A stretch of DNA of 25,235 nucleotides from CAYLYM01 sp964387645 (GCA_964387645.1 CAYLYM010000054.1:1-25235), one strand, 5' to 3'; shown: positions 15,959 to 24,228, counted from the first letter of the stretch. The notes: generated by a model from the sequence alone, not told the origin. A program made the numbers and translations.

Positions 15959-17449
15959 CTATTTAATCCCCTTTTTTTCTTTTAGTTTTTTCTCCCACCA
16001 CTTCAAATAGGCTTCATCAGAAAGACCAAATGTGCCGCGTTTTTTCTGGGTTTGTTCATCTCGCTCACGGATGTAATTATCCCAATAAGTTGCCACATCC
16101 GGATCTTCTGGAATCTGTCCTTTATCTCCCGTTTCACAAATCCAATGGTCCAGTGCCTGGCGCATCTCTTTCAGAACATCCTGGTAGGCGGGGTCTTTTG
16201 CCAGATTGTGGATTTCATAAGGATCATTTTGCAAATCATACAATTCTTCCACTGGCCTGTGCGGTGCCATCAATCTTTCTTGAATATCATCCAGTTTTCC
16301 TTGTTTATGCAAAACTTTCATTAAAGTTAACACAGGATATTGCCTGTGTTTGTAGGCATTAAATTGGAGATATGGTTTTTCTGGATAAAAATTCCGGATA
16401 TATTTAAATCGTTTGCTTCTGACACAGCGAATACGATCATCAGTTTCGTCACAGCGGTCGCGAGCAGCAAAAATGTATTTCCTTTCGCTGGTGTGCGGAC
16501 TGAACAAATCTCTTCCCTGCAAATAAGAAGGGAGCTCTATCCCAGCTATCTTCAGCCATGTTGGAACTAAATCAATACTGCTCACAAGATCATTCCGCAC
16601 AGTTCCAGGTTTAATTTTCCCCGGCCAACGGACAATCAAGGGAATATGAATTCCACTGTCGTACAACCATTGTTTACCTCTCACCATTGGTCGGCCATGA
16701 TCGCCGGTGAAGAAAACAACAGTATTTTCTGCCAGACCTTCATCTTCCAACCTTTGCAAAACTTTCCCAACTTTTTTATCCAGAACCTGAACCATCTCCA
16801 GATAAAGAGACCAGTCTAATCGAGTGATGGGATGATCGGGATAATAAGGTGGAATCTCAATTTTATCAGGATCAATTGGATTTTCGGGATCTGGTGTAAA
16901 TTCCCGGTGCGTTTCATTAAAATGAATTTCGGCAAAAAATGGCTGACCGGGTTTTCTTTGACTCCAATCCGTACCATCAAAAGCTTTCTCGAAGGGCATG
17001 TCAAAATTGTAATCTAACTTCCCCCGCCGATCAGGATGCAAAGCTGTACCATTACAGGTAAAATATCCAGCTTCTCGCAAATAGTGAGTAAATAATTTAA
17101 TCCCATCGGGGAGTTTGTAGCCATCATTCCTGTGGCTACGATGGTGATGTGCGCCTATAGTGGTCTGATACATTCCCGTGGCAATCGCCGAACGGCTTGG
17201 TGAACACACTGGAGCGGTAACAAAAGCATTGGTAAACAAGGCTCCCTCTCTGGCAAGTCGATCCAGGTTAGGTGTCTTTACATAAGGATTACCGTAGCAT
17301 CCTAAATCGGGCGAAAGGTCTTCGGCATCCAACCAAACAATATTCGGTTTTTCCTGTTCAACGGCCTTTAAAAGTGCTGGCCAAAAACTAACTACAGCAC
17401 TTAATCCTGCTCCGGTTGCCAAGCCTTTTAAAAATTGTCGACGTTCCAT
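15959..17449 (-). CDS. Tat-exported sulfatase (sulfatase 3), Cys-type, S1 family
   Basis: The preferred start is the ATG at 17449, giving 496 residues that open with the Tat motif MERRQFLKG; AGGAG lies ten bases upstream. The frame stays open to a TTG at 17506, but this would bury the signal. The formylglycine signature is C82-S-P-S-R86 (TAPVCSPSRSA). The metal site is LDAEDLSPD near 40-48, an Asp-Ala-Glu-Asp variant of the usual Asp-Asp. The usual GK-x-H element reads GKLDYN (143-148), as in sulfatase subgroups with a K-x-D-Y-N signature. A second metal motif TGDHGRP and a lysine-poor DSGIHIP follow. The C-terminal third resembles sulfatase 1 closely (VEELYDLQNDP, PAYQDVLKEMR), so the two look like diverged paralogs. 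The operon position between the PhoD-like gene and rhaA suggests desulfation of the deoxy-sugar. Confidence 0.9.
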   Translation of the reverse strand: MERRQFLKGLATGAGLSAVVSFWPALLKAVEQEKPNIVWLDAEDLSPDLGCYGNPYVKTPNLDRLAREGALFTNAFVTAPVCSPSRSAIATGMYQTTIGAHHHRSHRNDGYKLPDGIKLFTHYLREAGYFTCNGTALHPDRRGKLDYNFDMPFEKAFDGTDWSQRKPGQPFFAEIHFNETHREFTPDPENPIDPDKIEIPPYYPDHPITRLDWSLYLEMVQVLDKKVGKVLQRLEDEGLAENTVVFFTGDHGRPMVRGKQWLYDSGIHIPLIVRWPGKIKPGTVRNDLVSSIDLVPTWLKIAGIELPSYLQGRDLFSPHTSERKYIFAARDRCDETDDRIRCVRSKRFKYIRNFYPEKPYLQFNAYKHRQYPVLTLMKVLHKQGKLDDIQERLMAPHRPVEELYDLQNDPYEIHNLAKDPAYQDVLKEMRQALDHWICETGDKGQIPEDPDVATYWDNYIRERDEQTQKKRGTFGLSDEAYLKWWEKKLKEKKGIK

Positions 17450-17558
17450 GATATGTTTGCTCCTCACATTTACTGTTTGCTCAAAATATACACTGTCTAT
17501 TTTCAATTCATGAACTTTAAAGACGAATCTTAGCTTCTTTTCAGGAAAATTCCATTTG

Positions 17559-20270
17559 CTAAAATTCTACTTTCAAAGTCCGATGTTCATCAGAGCCATA
17601 GGTCGACAAGTGCGTAAATACCTTAATCTTATCTGTTCCCGGTTCACCGACTTCGATAGTATAAACACCCGGCTTAAAAACCTTTGGACGGAAACTCTGT
17701 TCCTTAATTCTAACTGCGTATATTACTTCTCCACTATTTTCATCAATTACTTTAACCACTGGTCTTTTTATTCCAGTGAATTCTAAAGTTGGCAAATAGG
17801 CTCTGGGTTTTCGGGCGTAATTATCGTAAACCGAGATAGTTTTCGGCCAGCCCGGATATTGTTTGGCATCTGGTTTAGCAGGATCTTCCCAACGCGGCCA
17901 ACATTCTACGGTAATGGTCATGTCACGTTTGTTTAACCGAACAATCCCGTAACCCGGCGCTCGGTCGTACAAATTGGCTGGTTCATGATTGGAAATTACC
18001 GGGTTAGATACCGCCCAGACGGTTATTTTGTTGCCAAATCCATCTTTAAATTGACCGGTGTAAGCTGGCATACCTGGTTGACGATTTTTACCTGGATAAG
18101 GTGGATACCATCTCCGCGGCCATAAATTAGCAATAGAGGGCACACAGAATGACCAGATCGCATCATCCCAATCATCAATACCATGATGGACAATACTGCC
18201 CAGATGCTGATCACCAGCAATATGAAAGGCGAAGCCGCGCCGAAGTTCGGCCAATGCTTTATTTCTTCCGGTCTGTGGCCAACCATTAGAATCCATATCC
18301 ACTGCCATTTTGTACCCTTTGGGAATAACCCCGGCTGGCAATGGCTTTAATTTAGGAGTTCCAGCATCAGTTTTAAAATCAGCTGGATAAGTAGAAACAT
18401 TGGCAAAAATCGTTTGAGAAAGTGCAATTTTCATCTGAACACCTTTACTCCAATCCGTCGCCCAGTCATTTAAAAATTTGAGTTGTCGGTCACCCAATAA
18501 TTTGGCCCCGGGAACATCTGTTTTTAAAGGATCAAAATTAGGATTTTGTAAGAATCCATTAACTACTTGACCTTCTGGGATCATTACCGAAGGAGCAGAT
18601 TTGAATTTGCGGTCTTCCAGAATAGCAAAACTGATCCCTCCGTAGTTCATGCTGGTGTAATAAACAGTAATTCCCTGCGCCACCGGAGTCGGATCATAGG
18701 GATCGGGTAAATGGCTGGTTTGCGTCCGTTGGACCATGTTTACAAAATCCGCTGGCATTATATAACCGCCGCCGTCCTGACGCCAGTGACCGGCCAATCC
18801 TCTGTACTGTGGGGGATATTTACCATCCTTTGGTAAATCTCGCGCTTTAATTCCACCCGCTCCCCAGATATTACCATGATAGACATCATGGTCATCTGGC
18901 AAACATACAGCGGGGATATATCTCGTTAGTTCTCCATGTGCCCAACAAAACATATACCATTTATAAAGGTAATCCAGATACGAGCTTAACTCTCCGCTGC
19001 GATCTGGTACAGTTGGACGGCTTTCGTACACCTGATCGCCGGTATAAACAAGTAAGTCGGGTTGATGTTTTTTCACATAAGAAACTAATTCGGTGTGTGG
19101 AAACCACAGACGATTCCGATTAAATTCATATTTTTTACCAAACGATCCAAACGTGTTACTGTTTCCCGTAAAAGCTGCCACAACAATTTCGTCTTTTTCT
19201 ACCGGATTTTTTCTGATTGTACCTTCTAAATAATAATCATGAAGCTTTCCTTTTTTATCTGGAAGAGAGTAAACCAGACGATATTGATAATTTTTACTAT
19301 CGTCCCAGTCTGGAATCCGAAAAGTAGCCGTCCACCCCGGGACAATCAATTTGGCCTCTCCAATTTTCTTCCATTGATTGTTGTCCTTTTCCGTAACTTC
19401 CAAACGTATGGTCTGGGGATCTGTTTCGGATACTGGTGGTAATTGTGCTGTCAACTTCAAAATTTTATTACTTAATGTATACATAGCGTTTAAAATTGGA
19501 CCAAAACGTTGTTCAGGGTGATATTCTAGCTTACTTCCGGAAATACTCCAATCGCGGAACCAGAAGGAAGCTTTTTCCTGGTGTGCTCCGCCATTGGCAG
19601 CTAAAGCTAAATTGCCGGTCAGTCTACTACTATTTTTAATTTTTACAGTGGATTCATGAAGTAATTGACCCGTACGAAAATCTTTAGCCGTTAAAGTAAG
19701 CACATAACCATTACCTGTGGGTTCCATTTTCAAGTGTAAAACTACATCTTCATTTACCGAACGGGGTGTAGGATTTCCCTTTTGCGCCAGTGGGGTAATC
19801 TGTTCTAAATCTTTTTCCATATCCAGGAAAACCGTTTCACCTTTTCCGTTAAATGCAGCCACTAAACCACCATTTTTGCCAGTTGCCTGATGAATAATAG
19901 CCCTTGCTCGATAATCCAGATCCAGGTCACCTGCACCAATAAGGAAACCACTCCACTCGTTCTCGCTTAACGAAACCTGGTCATGCATTCGCCCGGTTCG
20001 AACGCTCATTTCTAATGTGCCCTTCTGTTCTCCAAGCTGGTAGGTCAAAACATGTACTGTTCGAATTGGCCTGGTTCCATCAATACATTCCAGCCGGCCA
20101 TCATGGATTCTCCAATCTTGCAAACGGTTAGACCAATATTCTGGTCCAATCCAATAACGAGTGGTATTTTCCGGCCAATAACTCTGAAAAGTGGTTTTCG
20201 TAGTAGTGCAAGTAAAAAAAAGAATGAATAAGACAAAAAGCCCAGCCAGTAAAGATTTTTTTGCAGTCAT
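17559..20270 (-). CDS. PhoD-like phosphatase/phosphodiesterase lipoprotein with N-terminal beta-sandwich domain
   Basis: The preferred start is the ATG at 20270 (903 residues), with GGAG seven bases upstream; the longer frame from 20309 has no ribosome site. Residues 1-21 form a lipoprotein signal ending in FFTC (C21). The first 250 residues look like a concanavalin/LamG-type beta-sandwich (GPEYWSNRLQDWRIHDGRLE near 42-61), followed by a short fibronectin-like part. The PhoD-type catalytic region starts near 360, with YTGDQVYESR (409-418), PDDHDVYHGN (458-467) and IAGDQHLGS (684-692) supplying the metal ligands. PhoD enzymes hydrolyse phosphomono- and diesters and are often secreted. The domain order suggests a carbohydrate-bound enzyme acting on phosphate or other ester groups of the polymer, but this is inference. 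It heads the unit with sulfatase 3 and rhaA (109-base gap), just after a terminator. Confidence 0.85.
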   Translation of the reverse strand: MTAKKSLLAGLFVLFILFFTCTTTKTTFQSYWPENTTRYWIGPEYWSNRLQDWRIHDGRLECIDGTRPIRTVHVLTYQLGEQKGTLEMSVRTGRMHDQVSLSENEWSGFLIGAGDLDLDYRARAIIHQATGKNGGLVAAFNGKGETVFLDMEKDLEQITPLAQKGNPTPRSVNEDVVLHLKMEPTGNGYVLTLTAKDFRTGQLLHESTVKIKNSSRLTGNLALAANGGAHQEKASFWFRDWSISGSKLEYHPEQRFGPILNAMYTLSNKILKLTAQLPPVSETDPQTIRLEVTEKDNNQWKKIGEAKLIVPGWTATFRIPDWDDSKNYQYRLVYSLPDKKGKLHDYYLEGTIRKNPVEKDEIVVAAFTGNSNTFGSFGKKYEFNRNRLWFPHTELVSYVKKHQPDLLVYTGDQVYESRPTVPDRSGELSSYLDYLYKWYMFCWAHGELTRYIPAVCLPDDHDVYHGNIWGAGGIKARDLPKDGKYPPQYRGLAGHWRQDGGGYIMPADFVNMVQRTQTSHLPDPYDPTPVAQGITVYYTSMNYGGISFAILEDRKFKSAPSVMIPEGQVVNGFLQNPNFDPLKTDVPGAKLLGDRQLKFLNDWATDWSKGVQMKIALSQTIFANVSTYPADFKTDAGTPKLKPLPAGVIPKGYKMAVDMDSNGWPQTGRNKALAELRRGFAFHIAGDQHLGSIVHHGIDDWDDAIWSFCVPSIANLWPRRWYPPYPGKNRQPGMPAYTGQFKDGFGNKITVWAVSNPVISNHEPANLYDRAPGYGIVRLNKRDMTITVECWPRWEDPAKPDAKQYPGWPKTISVYDNYARKPRAYLPTLEFTGIKRPVVKVIDENSGEVIYAVRIKEQSFRPKVFKPGVYTIEVGEPGTDKIKVFTHLSTYGSDEHRTLKVEF

Positions 20271-20413
20271 TGATTCACTCCAAGTTTTTCTTAAAAAACG
20301 ACCTAACATTTCAATGGAAACTAAATATTCATATAATAAAAAAACAGGCCCGGTCTGAATAAATTGCTGTCTTATATTTTTTGAATTATTTCAAATCATG
20401 GCGTTCGTTAAAT

Positions 20414-20434
20414 AAAAAACCTTCTGGCTTTTTT
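20414..20434. terminator. A-tract/hairpin/T-tract terminator downstream of the M48 gene
   Basis: AAAAAA-CC-TTCT-GG-C-TTTTTT can fold as an A/U stem capped by CC/GG with one bulged base. It is symmetric and could act on either strand. It lies about 60 bases beyond the M48 stop and 145 bases before the PhoD-like start, separating the maturation genes from the degradation genes. Confidence 0.45.
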
Positions 20435-20491
20435 AAATGCTTCCAAAATCGAAATAAGTCAATTTAAAGTTTAAACCTAAAACTTTAAAGT

Positions 20492-21229
20492 TCAGCCACT
20501 TGTCTGATTAATGGTCTTTTGGATATTACGCACACGAACTTTTAATGGCGGATGTGAAGCAAGGTACCTGTTAATTGTTGTTTCAACTTTAGGTGGTTTC
20601 AATTCATTTAATTGTAAGAGGAATGATTGTGCCGCGTGAGGATCAAAACCCGCTGCCCGCATGATGCTAACACCAAAATCGTCAGCCTCACTTTCCTGAT
20701 CCTGAGAATAAGCACTATATAATAATTTCGCCAGCGTTTTCCGCGTAAATCCTCCTACCACTCCACGACCAGGTCCAATTTTTGAAATAATACCAATGGC
20801 CGTGTTGGCCACCATGCGATCTAATGCATGCCCCTTGATTACATGGCCCATCTCATGCCCTAAAACAAAGGCCAATTCATCTTTTTTATCTTTAAGCAAA
20901 TTTAGCAATGAACTGGTCAGGAAAATAAAGCCGCCAGGAAGGGCAAAGGCATTGATTTCGGGTGATTTCAAAATATAATACACAAATTTCCTATTCTTAT
21001 TGGTCAGATGATCATACAATCGATCTGCTATTTCTTGAATTATTGAGGCAATAGTTGGATCATTGACCAGACCAATCTGCTTGATAATTTCACCAGATAA
21101 CATTTTCCCAAGTGAATATTCTGCCTGCAAAGCTTCCTTTTCATTACCGGCAAACGATTTGAATATCCACTTGCTTGTTCCGTAAGTTCGACCTGCTTTT
21201 CGAAAAAGACTTTCCAGTATTTTACCCAT
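20492..21229 (-). CDS. M48-family zinc metallopeptidase without signal or membrane anchor
   Basis: 245 residues. The zinc motif HEMGH (125-129) sits in GHEMGHVIKGHALDRM, and the third ligand E181 lies in QESEADDFG, both classic for the M48 family. The preceding segment (INAFALPGGFIFLTSSLL) is the usual M48 substrate-edge strand. Unlike HtpX or BepA/LoiP relatives, it has no signal peptide, lipobox or obvious transmembrane segment; the frame upstream of the ATG is closed by a stop after ten codons, so none is missed. It is therefore likely cytoplasmic, or it associates by other means. It starts 43 bases after the sulfatase-maturase stop with a weak Shine-Dalgarno and probably shares its transcript. 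A protein-quality-control role beside the maturase is plausible; its substrate is unknown. Confidence 0.9.
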   Translation of the reverse strand: MGKILESLFRKAGRTYGTSKWIFKSFAGNEKEALQAEYSLGKMLSGEIIKQIGLVNDPTIASIIQEIADRLYDHLTNKNRKFVYYILKSPEINAFALPGGFIFLTSSLLNLLKDKKDELAFVLGHEMGHVIKGHALDRMVANTAIGIISKIGPGRGVVGGFTRKTLAKLLYSAYSQDQESEADDFGVSIMRAAGFDPHAAQSFLLQLNELKPPKVETTINRYLASHPPLKVRVRNIQKTINQTSG

Positions 21230-21272
21230 ATCTGATTTCTTTGGAATATTTAAAATTTACTTCAAGAAATTA

Positions 21273-22580
21273 TTAACGGCCCGCTCCATGGCATTTTTTA
21301 TATTTCTTTCCACTGCCACAAGGACAGGGATCATTTCTGCCAACTTTTAGATTGTTGAATTCCTTCGGTTGCACCTGAGACTCAGAACGGAAAGGAGCTG
21401 CTGAAATTTGTTGCTGTGCTTTCCATTCTGCTGCTAGGCGACGGAAATGCGGATCGGCATGGTTGAAAAACATTTTGTATGATTCACAAAAATGATTTAA
21501 TCTTTTATCACGAGGGTCCTTGATACGATCTTTAGTACAACCACCGCGACAGAAAGGAAGCCATCGACAACGTTTACATTGATATGGCACATCTGCTTTT
21601 AACCGTCCAAACTCGTTTTGCTTAGGCGAGTTCAGTAAATCGATTAACCGATTTTCCATCACATTTCCTAATTTCCAGCGGGGTTCTACAAAAAAATCAC
21701 ATGAATATACATCCCCATTATGTTCAACCACGACATAAATTCCACAGGTCTCGCGCAGGGTACACTCAGGAGGTTCCAATCCAACATAAATAAAGAAAAC
21801 CGAGTCAAAAAAACGAACCGATGTAGAAGGCGCACCGAATTTGAAATCGGCTAACCACATATCAAAAATCCGAATTAGAAATTCTCCGAATTTTTCAGCA
21901 GAAACTGAAAAAGGAGCAGCTCTGTTAGGATCAGCCGGGTCTGTCTCAACACAGGGGATAAACTGCATATAAGTAAGACCAAGATTTTTATGAAATTCAT
22001 AAATCTCTTCGGGAAACTGTACTGAATAATCATTGACTACAGTTAAAGCATTAACCTCTACTCCTGTATCCAGCAACATTTTAGCCCGGTCATGAACTTT
22101 TTCCCAGGATCCTTTTCCACTTTTCAAACGCCGATAACGATTATGTACATGCTCCGGACCATCTAGAGATAATCCAACCAAAAAATTATACCTCTTTAAA
22201 AATTTGGCCCAGTTTTTGTCCAATAGAATGCCATTGGTTTGTAATCCATTCCCAACTGTCTTTCCGTGTCCATATTTCTCCTGCAAATAGACTGCTTTTT
22301 CGAAAAATGGAAGCCCCATAATAGTTGGTTCGCCCCCTTGCCAGCCGAAAGAGACATTCGATTCTCCTTGTTCCATCATCTGGCGAATCATTACTTCCAG
22401 AATCTCATCGCTCATACGATGAATTTTCCTCTCGGAAAATAACTGGGACTTTTTCAGGTAAAAGCAATAAGTGCACGCCATGTTACAATCCGGACCAGCT
22501 GGTTTTACCAGAATAGAATTCAACGGTTTCTTTTGGACGGAATGTTGAGGGGGGATTTTATATGGTCTGGAAAAGCTCAT
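21273..22580 (-). CDS. anaerobic sulfatase maturase (radical SAM, SPASM, C-terminal SEC-C)
   Basis: 435 residues. The radical-SAM cluster motif is C32-N-M-A-C36-T-Y-C39 in KPAGPDCNMACTYCFYLKK, followed by GGEPT and a QTNG strand. Two further cysteine groups of SPASM type (CTLRETC..., CKRCRWLPFCRGGC near 335-350, then a Cys in HFCESY) ligate auxiliary 4Fe-4S clusters. This arrangement is diagnostic of anSME, which oxidises the active-site Cys or Ser of sulfatases to C-alpha-formylglycine in the cytoplasm without oxygen. The last 20 residues form a SEC-C zinc motif (NDPCPCGSGKKYKKCHG). All three sulfatases in the window carry the C-x-P-x-R target. The gene lies between the parvulin (76-base gap) and the M48 gene (43-base gap), indicating one transcript. 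Confidence 0.96.
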   Translation of the reverse strand: MSFSRPYKIPPQHSVQKKPLNSILVKPAGPDCNMACTYCFYLKKSQLFSERKIHRMSDEILEVMIRQMMEQGESNVSFGWQGGEPTIMGLPFFEKAVYLQEKYGHGKTVGNGLQTNGILLDKNWAKFLKRYNFLVGLSLDGPEHVHNRYRRLKSGKGSWEKVHDRAKMLLDTGVEVNALTVVNDYSVQFPEEIYEFHKNLGLTYMQFIPCVETDPADPNRAAPFSVSAEKFGEFLIRIFDMWLADFKFGAPSTSVRFFDSVFFIYVGLEPPECTLRETCGIYVVVEHNGDVYSCDFFVEPRWKLGNVMENRLIDLLNSPKQNEFGRLKADVPYQCKRCRWLPFCRGGCTKDRIKDPRDKRLNHFCESYKMFFNHADPHFRRLAAEWKAQQQISAAPFRSESQVQPKEFNNLKVGRNDPCPCGSGKKYKKCHGAGR

Positions 22581-22656
22581 TTTCCCACTTCTATTTTATA
22601 AATCTTATAAAAATTATTATTAATAATCATTTCAAAAAATTTAACACATCCCAACT

Positions 22657-23520
22657 TTATTTTTCCTCTATTACCGCTTTTTCTTTCAACTGATCTATAA
22701 ATTCCTCATTCTTTTTCTCTTCCTTTTCCCTTTTTAAATATTCTAAAATCTGATCTTTTACTTGTTCGAACGGTATAGGTTGTGGAGGACGGCGATCGTA
22801 CAATTTGGCTATATGGTAACCATAACTGGAATGGATGATACCACTGACCTGACCGATTTGAAGGGCAAATACAGCATCTTCAAATTCTTGAACCATCTGA
22901 CCACGAGTAAAATATCCCAGATCTCCTCCATTTCCTGGGCAATCCGATTCTCTATCTGCCAGTTCCTCAAATATTGCTCCTTCTTCTAACTTCTTCTGTA
23001 CTTCCAATATTTCCTTATAAGCTTGTGGTTGAGAACGAGTACCATCGACATGTTTAACAATATGAGCCGCACGCACTTGTTCTGGAGTCATAAACTCATC
23101 AATGTGCGAATCATAGTATTCTCGAGCTTCTTCCTCAGTTGGTTCCGGTAAATCTTTAATATTTTCTTTAAAAAGCCTTTCCACACGCATTTGTAATTCC
23201 AGGTCCTCTTTAATCTTGGGATCATCCTCTGGTTTTAGCCCCAATTGTTTATAAAATGCCTTATCTCCTCCGTGCCTTTTCTTTAAATCTTTAAAAGATT
23301 TTTCCACTTCTTCTGGATTAATGGGCCTGGGATCAGCTTTTGCCGCTTGCTTCACCAGAACTTTCTCGATAACGTTTTCGCGGGCCCACTCCCATAACCT
23401 GGCCTCCTGTTCTTCAGGAGTTTGATCTCTAAACACCTGTTGATAATGAGGCCGCATTTGCTCTACTTCTTCTTTGATAGCGGATTCCTCAATTTTTTCC
23501 CCATTAACATATAAAGCCAT
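22657..23520 (-). CDS. parvulin-type peptidyl-prolyl isomerase lacking a signal peptide
   Basis: 287 residues. An N-terminal helical SurA/trigger-like segment (about 10-140, charged and coiled) precedes one parvulin rotamase domain (about 147-242). Recognisable parvulin elements are VRAAHIVKH (149-157), GNGGDLGYFTRGQMV (196-210), FEDAVFAL (213-220) and SSYGYHIAKL (231-240), with the conserved H153 and H236. The C-terminus is Lys/Glu-rich. It would catalyse cis-trans isomerisation of prolyl bonds. Most PpiC/SurA/PrsA relatives are exported, but this protein starts MALYVNGEKIEE with no hydrophobic N-terminus, so it probably works in the cytoplasm. GGAG lies seven bases before the ATG. It is the first gene of the apparent parvulin-maturase-M48 unit, which suggests, without proving it, a chaperone role for the maturase or its sulfatase clients. 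Confidence 0.9.
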   Translation of the reverse strand: MALYVNGEKIEESAIKEEVEQMRPHYQQVFRDQTPEEQEARLWEWARENVIEKVLVKQAAKADPRPINPEEVEKSFKDLKKRHGGDKAFYKQLGLKPEDDPKIKEDLELQMRVERLFKENIKDLPEPTEEEAREYYDSHIDEFMTPEQVRAAHIVKHVDGTRSQPQAYKEILEVQKKLEEGAIFEELADRESDCPGNGGDLGYFTRGQMVQEFEDAVFALQIGQVSGIIHSSYGYHIAKLYDRRPPQPIPFEQVKDQILEYLKREKEEKKNEEFIDQLKEKAVIEEK

Positions 23521-23594
23521 AGTAAATCTCCAAAACTTATTAACTAATTCAAAAGTAAAAATATCTACTTTTGTCTTGATTTAGTCAAATTGAA

Positions 23595-23618
23595 GGATTA
23601 GACAAAACTGTCTAATCC
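23595..23618. terminator. 10-bp perfect hairpin between fucU and the parvulin gene
   Basis: GGATTAGACA (23595-23604) and TGTCTAATCC (23609-23618) are exact reverse complements with an AAAC loop. It sits about 50 bases after the fucU stop. A short T-run (CTTTT) follows on the plus strand, whereas on the minus strand the stem is followed only by TTCAATTTG, so it may be a weak terminator or an attenuating/mRNA-stabilising hairpin. Confidence 0.5.
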
Positions 23619-23666
23619 CTTTTCCTTAATATTCTAAAATTGCTAAACATTAAATCTAAACAAAAA

Positions 23667-24098
23667 TTAACAGGGAACAACTCCTTTCTTTAAAATTATA
23701 TTTCCATATTTAGCAGTCTCACCGGTCATAACAACGGCAAATGCATTACGAGTTCTTTCATAAAATGCAAATCTTTCAATTCTCCCAATCTTAGCCTGCT
23801 CAGGCCAATATTTACGAATTTTCTCAAGATAATTATTTTCTACTTTTGGATCAAGTTTATCTCCAGGGACTGCTGCCATCATGATGATAGGATTTTCTAC
23901 ATATGTGTCTAATGGAAACAATGGTAATATAGCCTCTAAAAGGTCTGCAATTCTTAATCCATCTGCCCGGATAACATTTTTATTGTAAGTTTCTCCAGGG
24001 AAATGGGCATCTGCCAAAACTATTTCGTCCCCATGTCCCATTCGATACAGTGTAGATAATAAATCTGGCCCAATCAAAGGCGAAATACTAATTAGCAT
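23667..24098 (-). CDS. fucU: RbsD/FucU-family sugar mutarotase (L-fucose mutarotase-like)
   Basis: 143 residues from the ATG at 24098, which has GGAG seven bases upstream; the GTG two codons earlier sits too close to that site. FucU enzymes interconvert alpha and beta anomers of L-fucose (and some other sugars) in the cytoplasm. The family signature MGHGDEIVLADAHFP (20-34) with the catalytic His H22 is intact, as are IRADG, FAFYER, MTGETAKYGN and the terminal YGNIILKKG. The length matches E. coli FucU (140). Sequence favours FucU over RbsD. It follows the LacI gene by 130 bases and precedes the maturation cassette across a hairpin. No fucose isomerase is in the window; an L-rhamnose isomerase is present instead. 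Confidence 0.9.
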   Translation of the reverse strand: MLISISPLIGPDLLSTLYRMGHGDEIVLADAHFPGETYNKNVIRADGLRIADLLEAILPLFPLDTYVENPIIMMAAVPGDKLDPKVENNYLEKIRKYWPEQAKIGRIERFAFYERTRNAFAVVMTGETAKYGNIILKKGVVPC

Positions 24099-24129
24099 GT
24101 TCACTCTCCTTTATTTATATGCCAAAATA

Positions 24130-24148
24130 CATCTGTTCATTACAGATG
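24130..24148. repeat. 7-bp hairpin between the LacI gene and fucU
   Basis: CATCTGT (24130-24136) and ACAGATG (24142-24148) flank a TCATT loop, about 80 bases beyond the LacI stop and 30 bases before the fucU start. On the minus strand the stem is followed by TATTTTGG, so it could be a weak terminator, or an operator half-site pair for the regulator next to it. Confidence 0.35.
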
Positions 24149-24228
24149 CCAATAAGAAAAATACCAAATATATTATTTATATTCAACTATACAAGTTCCG
24201 TTTTTCCCCAATATATTATTAAATGAAC

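Noticed and set aside
17450..17506. N-terminal extension of sulfatase 3 from a TTG at 17506
   Set aside because: It would place 19 residues before the Tat motif. The ATG at 17449 has a ribosome site and starts MERRQFLKG.
20338..20357. GC-rich CAGACCGGGCCTG followed by seven T on the minus strand, considered as a terminator or attenuator for the PhoD-like gene
   Set aside because: Only three base pairs can form around a seven-base loop. The T-tract may be chance in AT-rich DNA.
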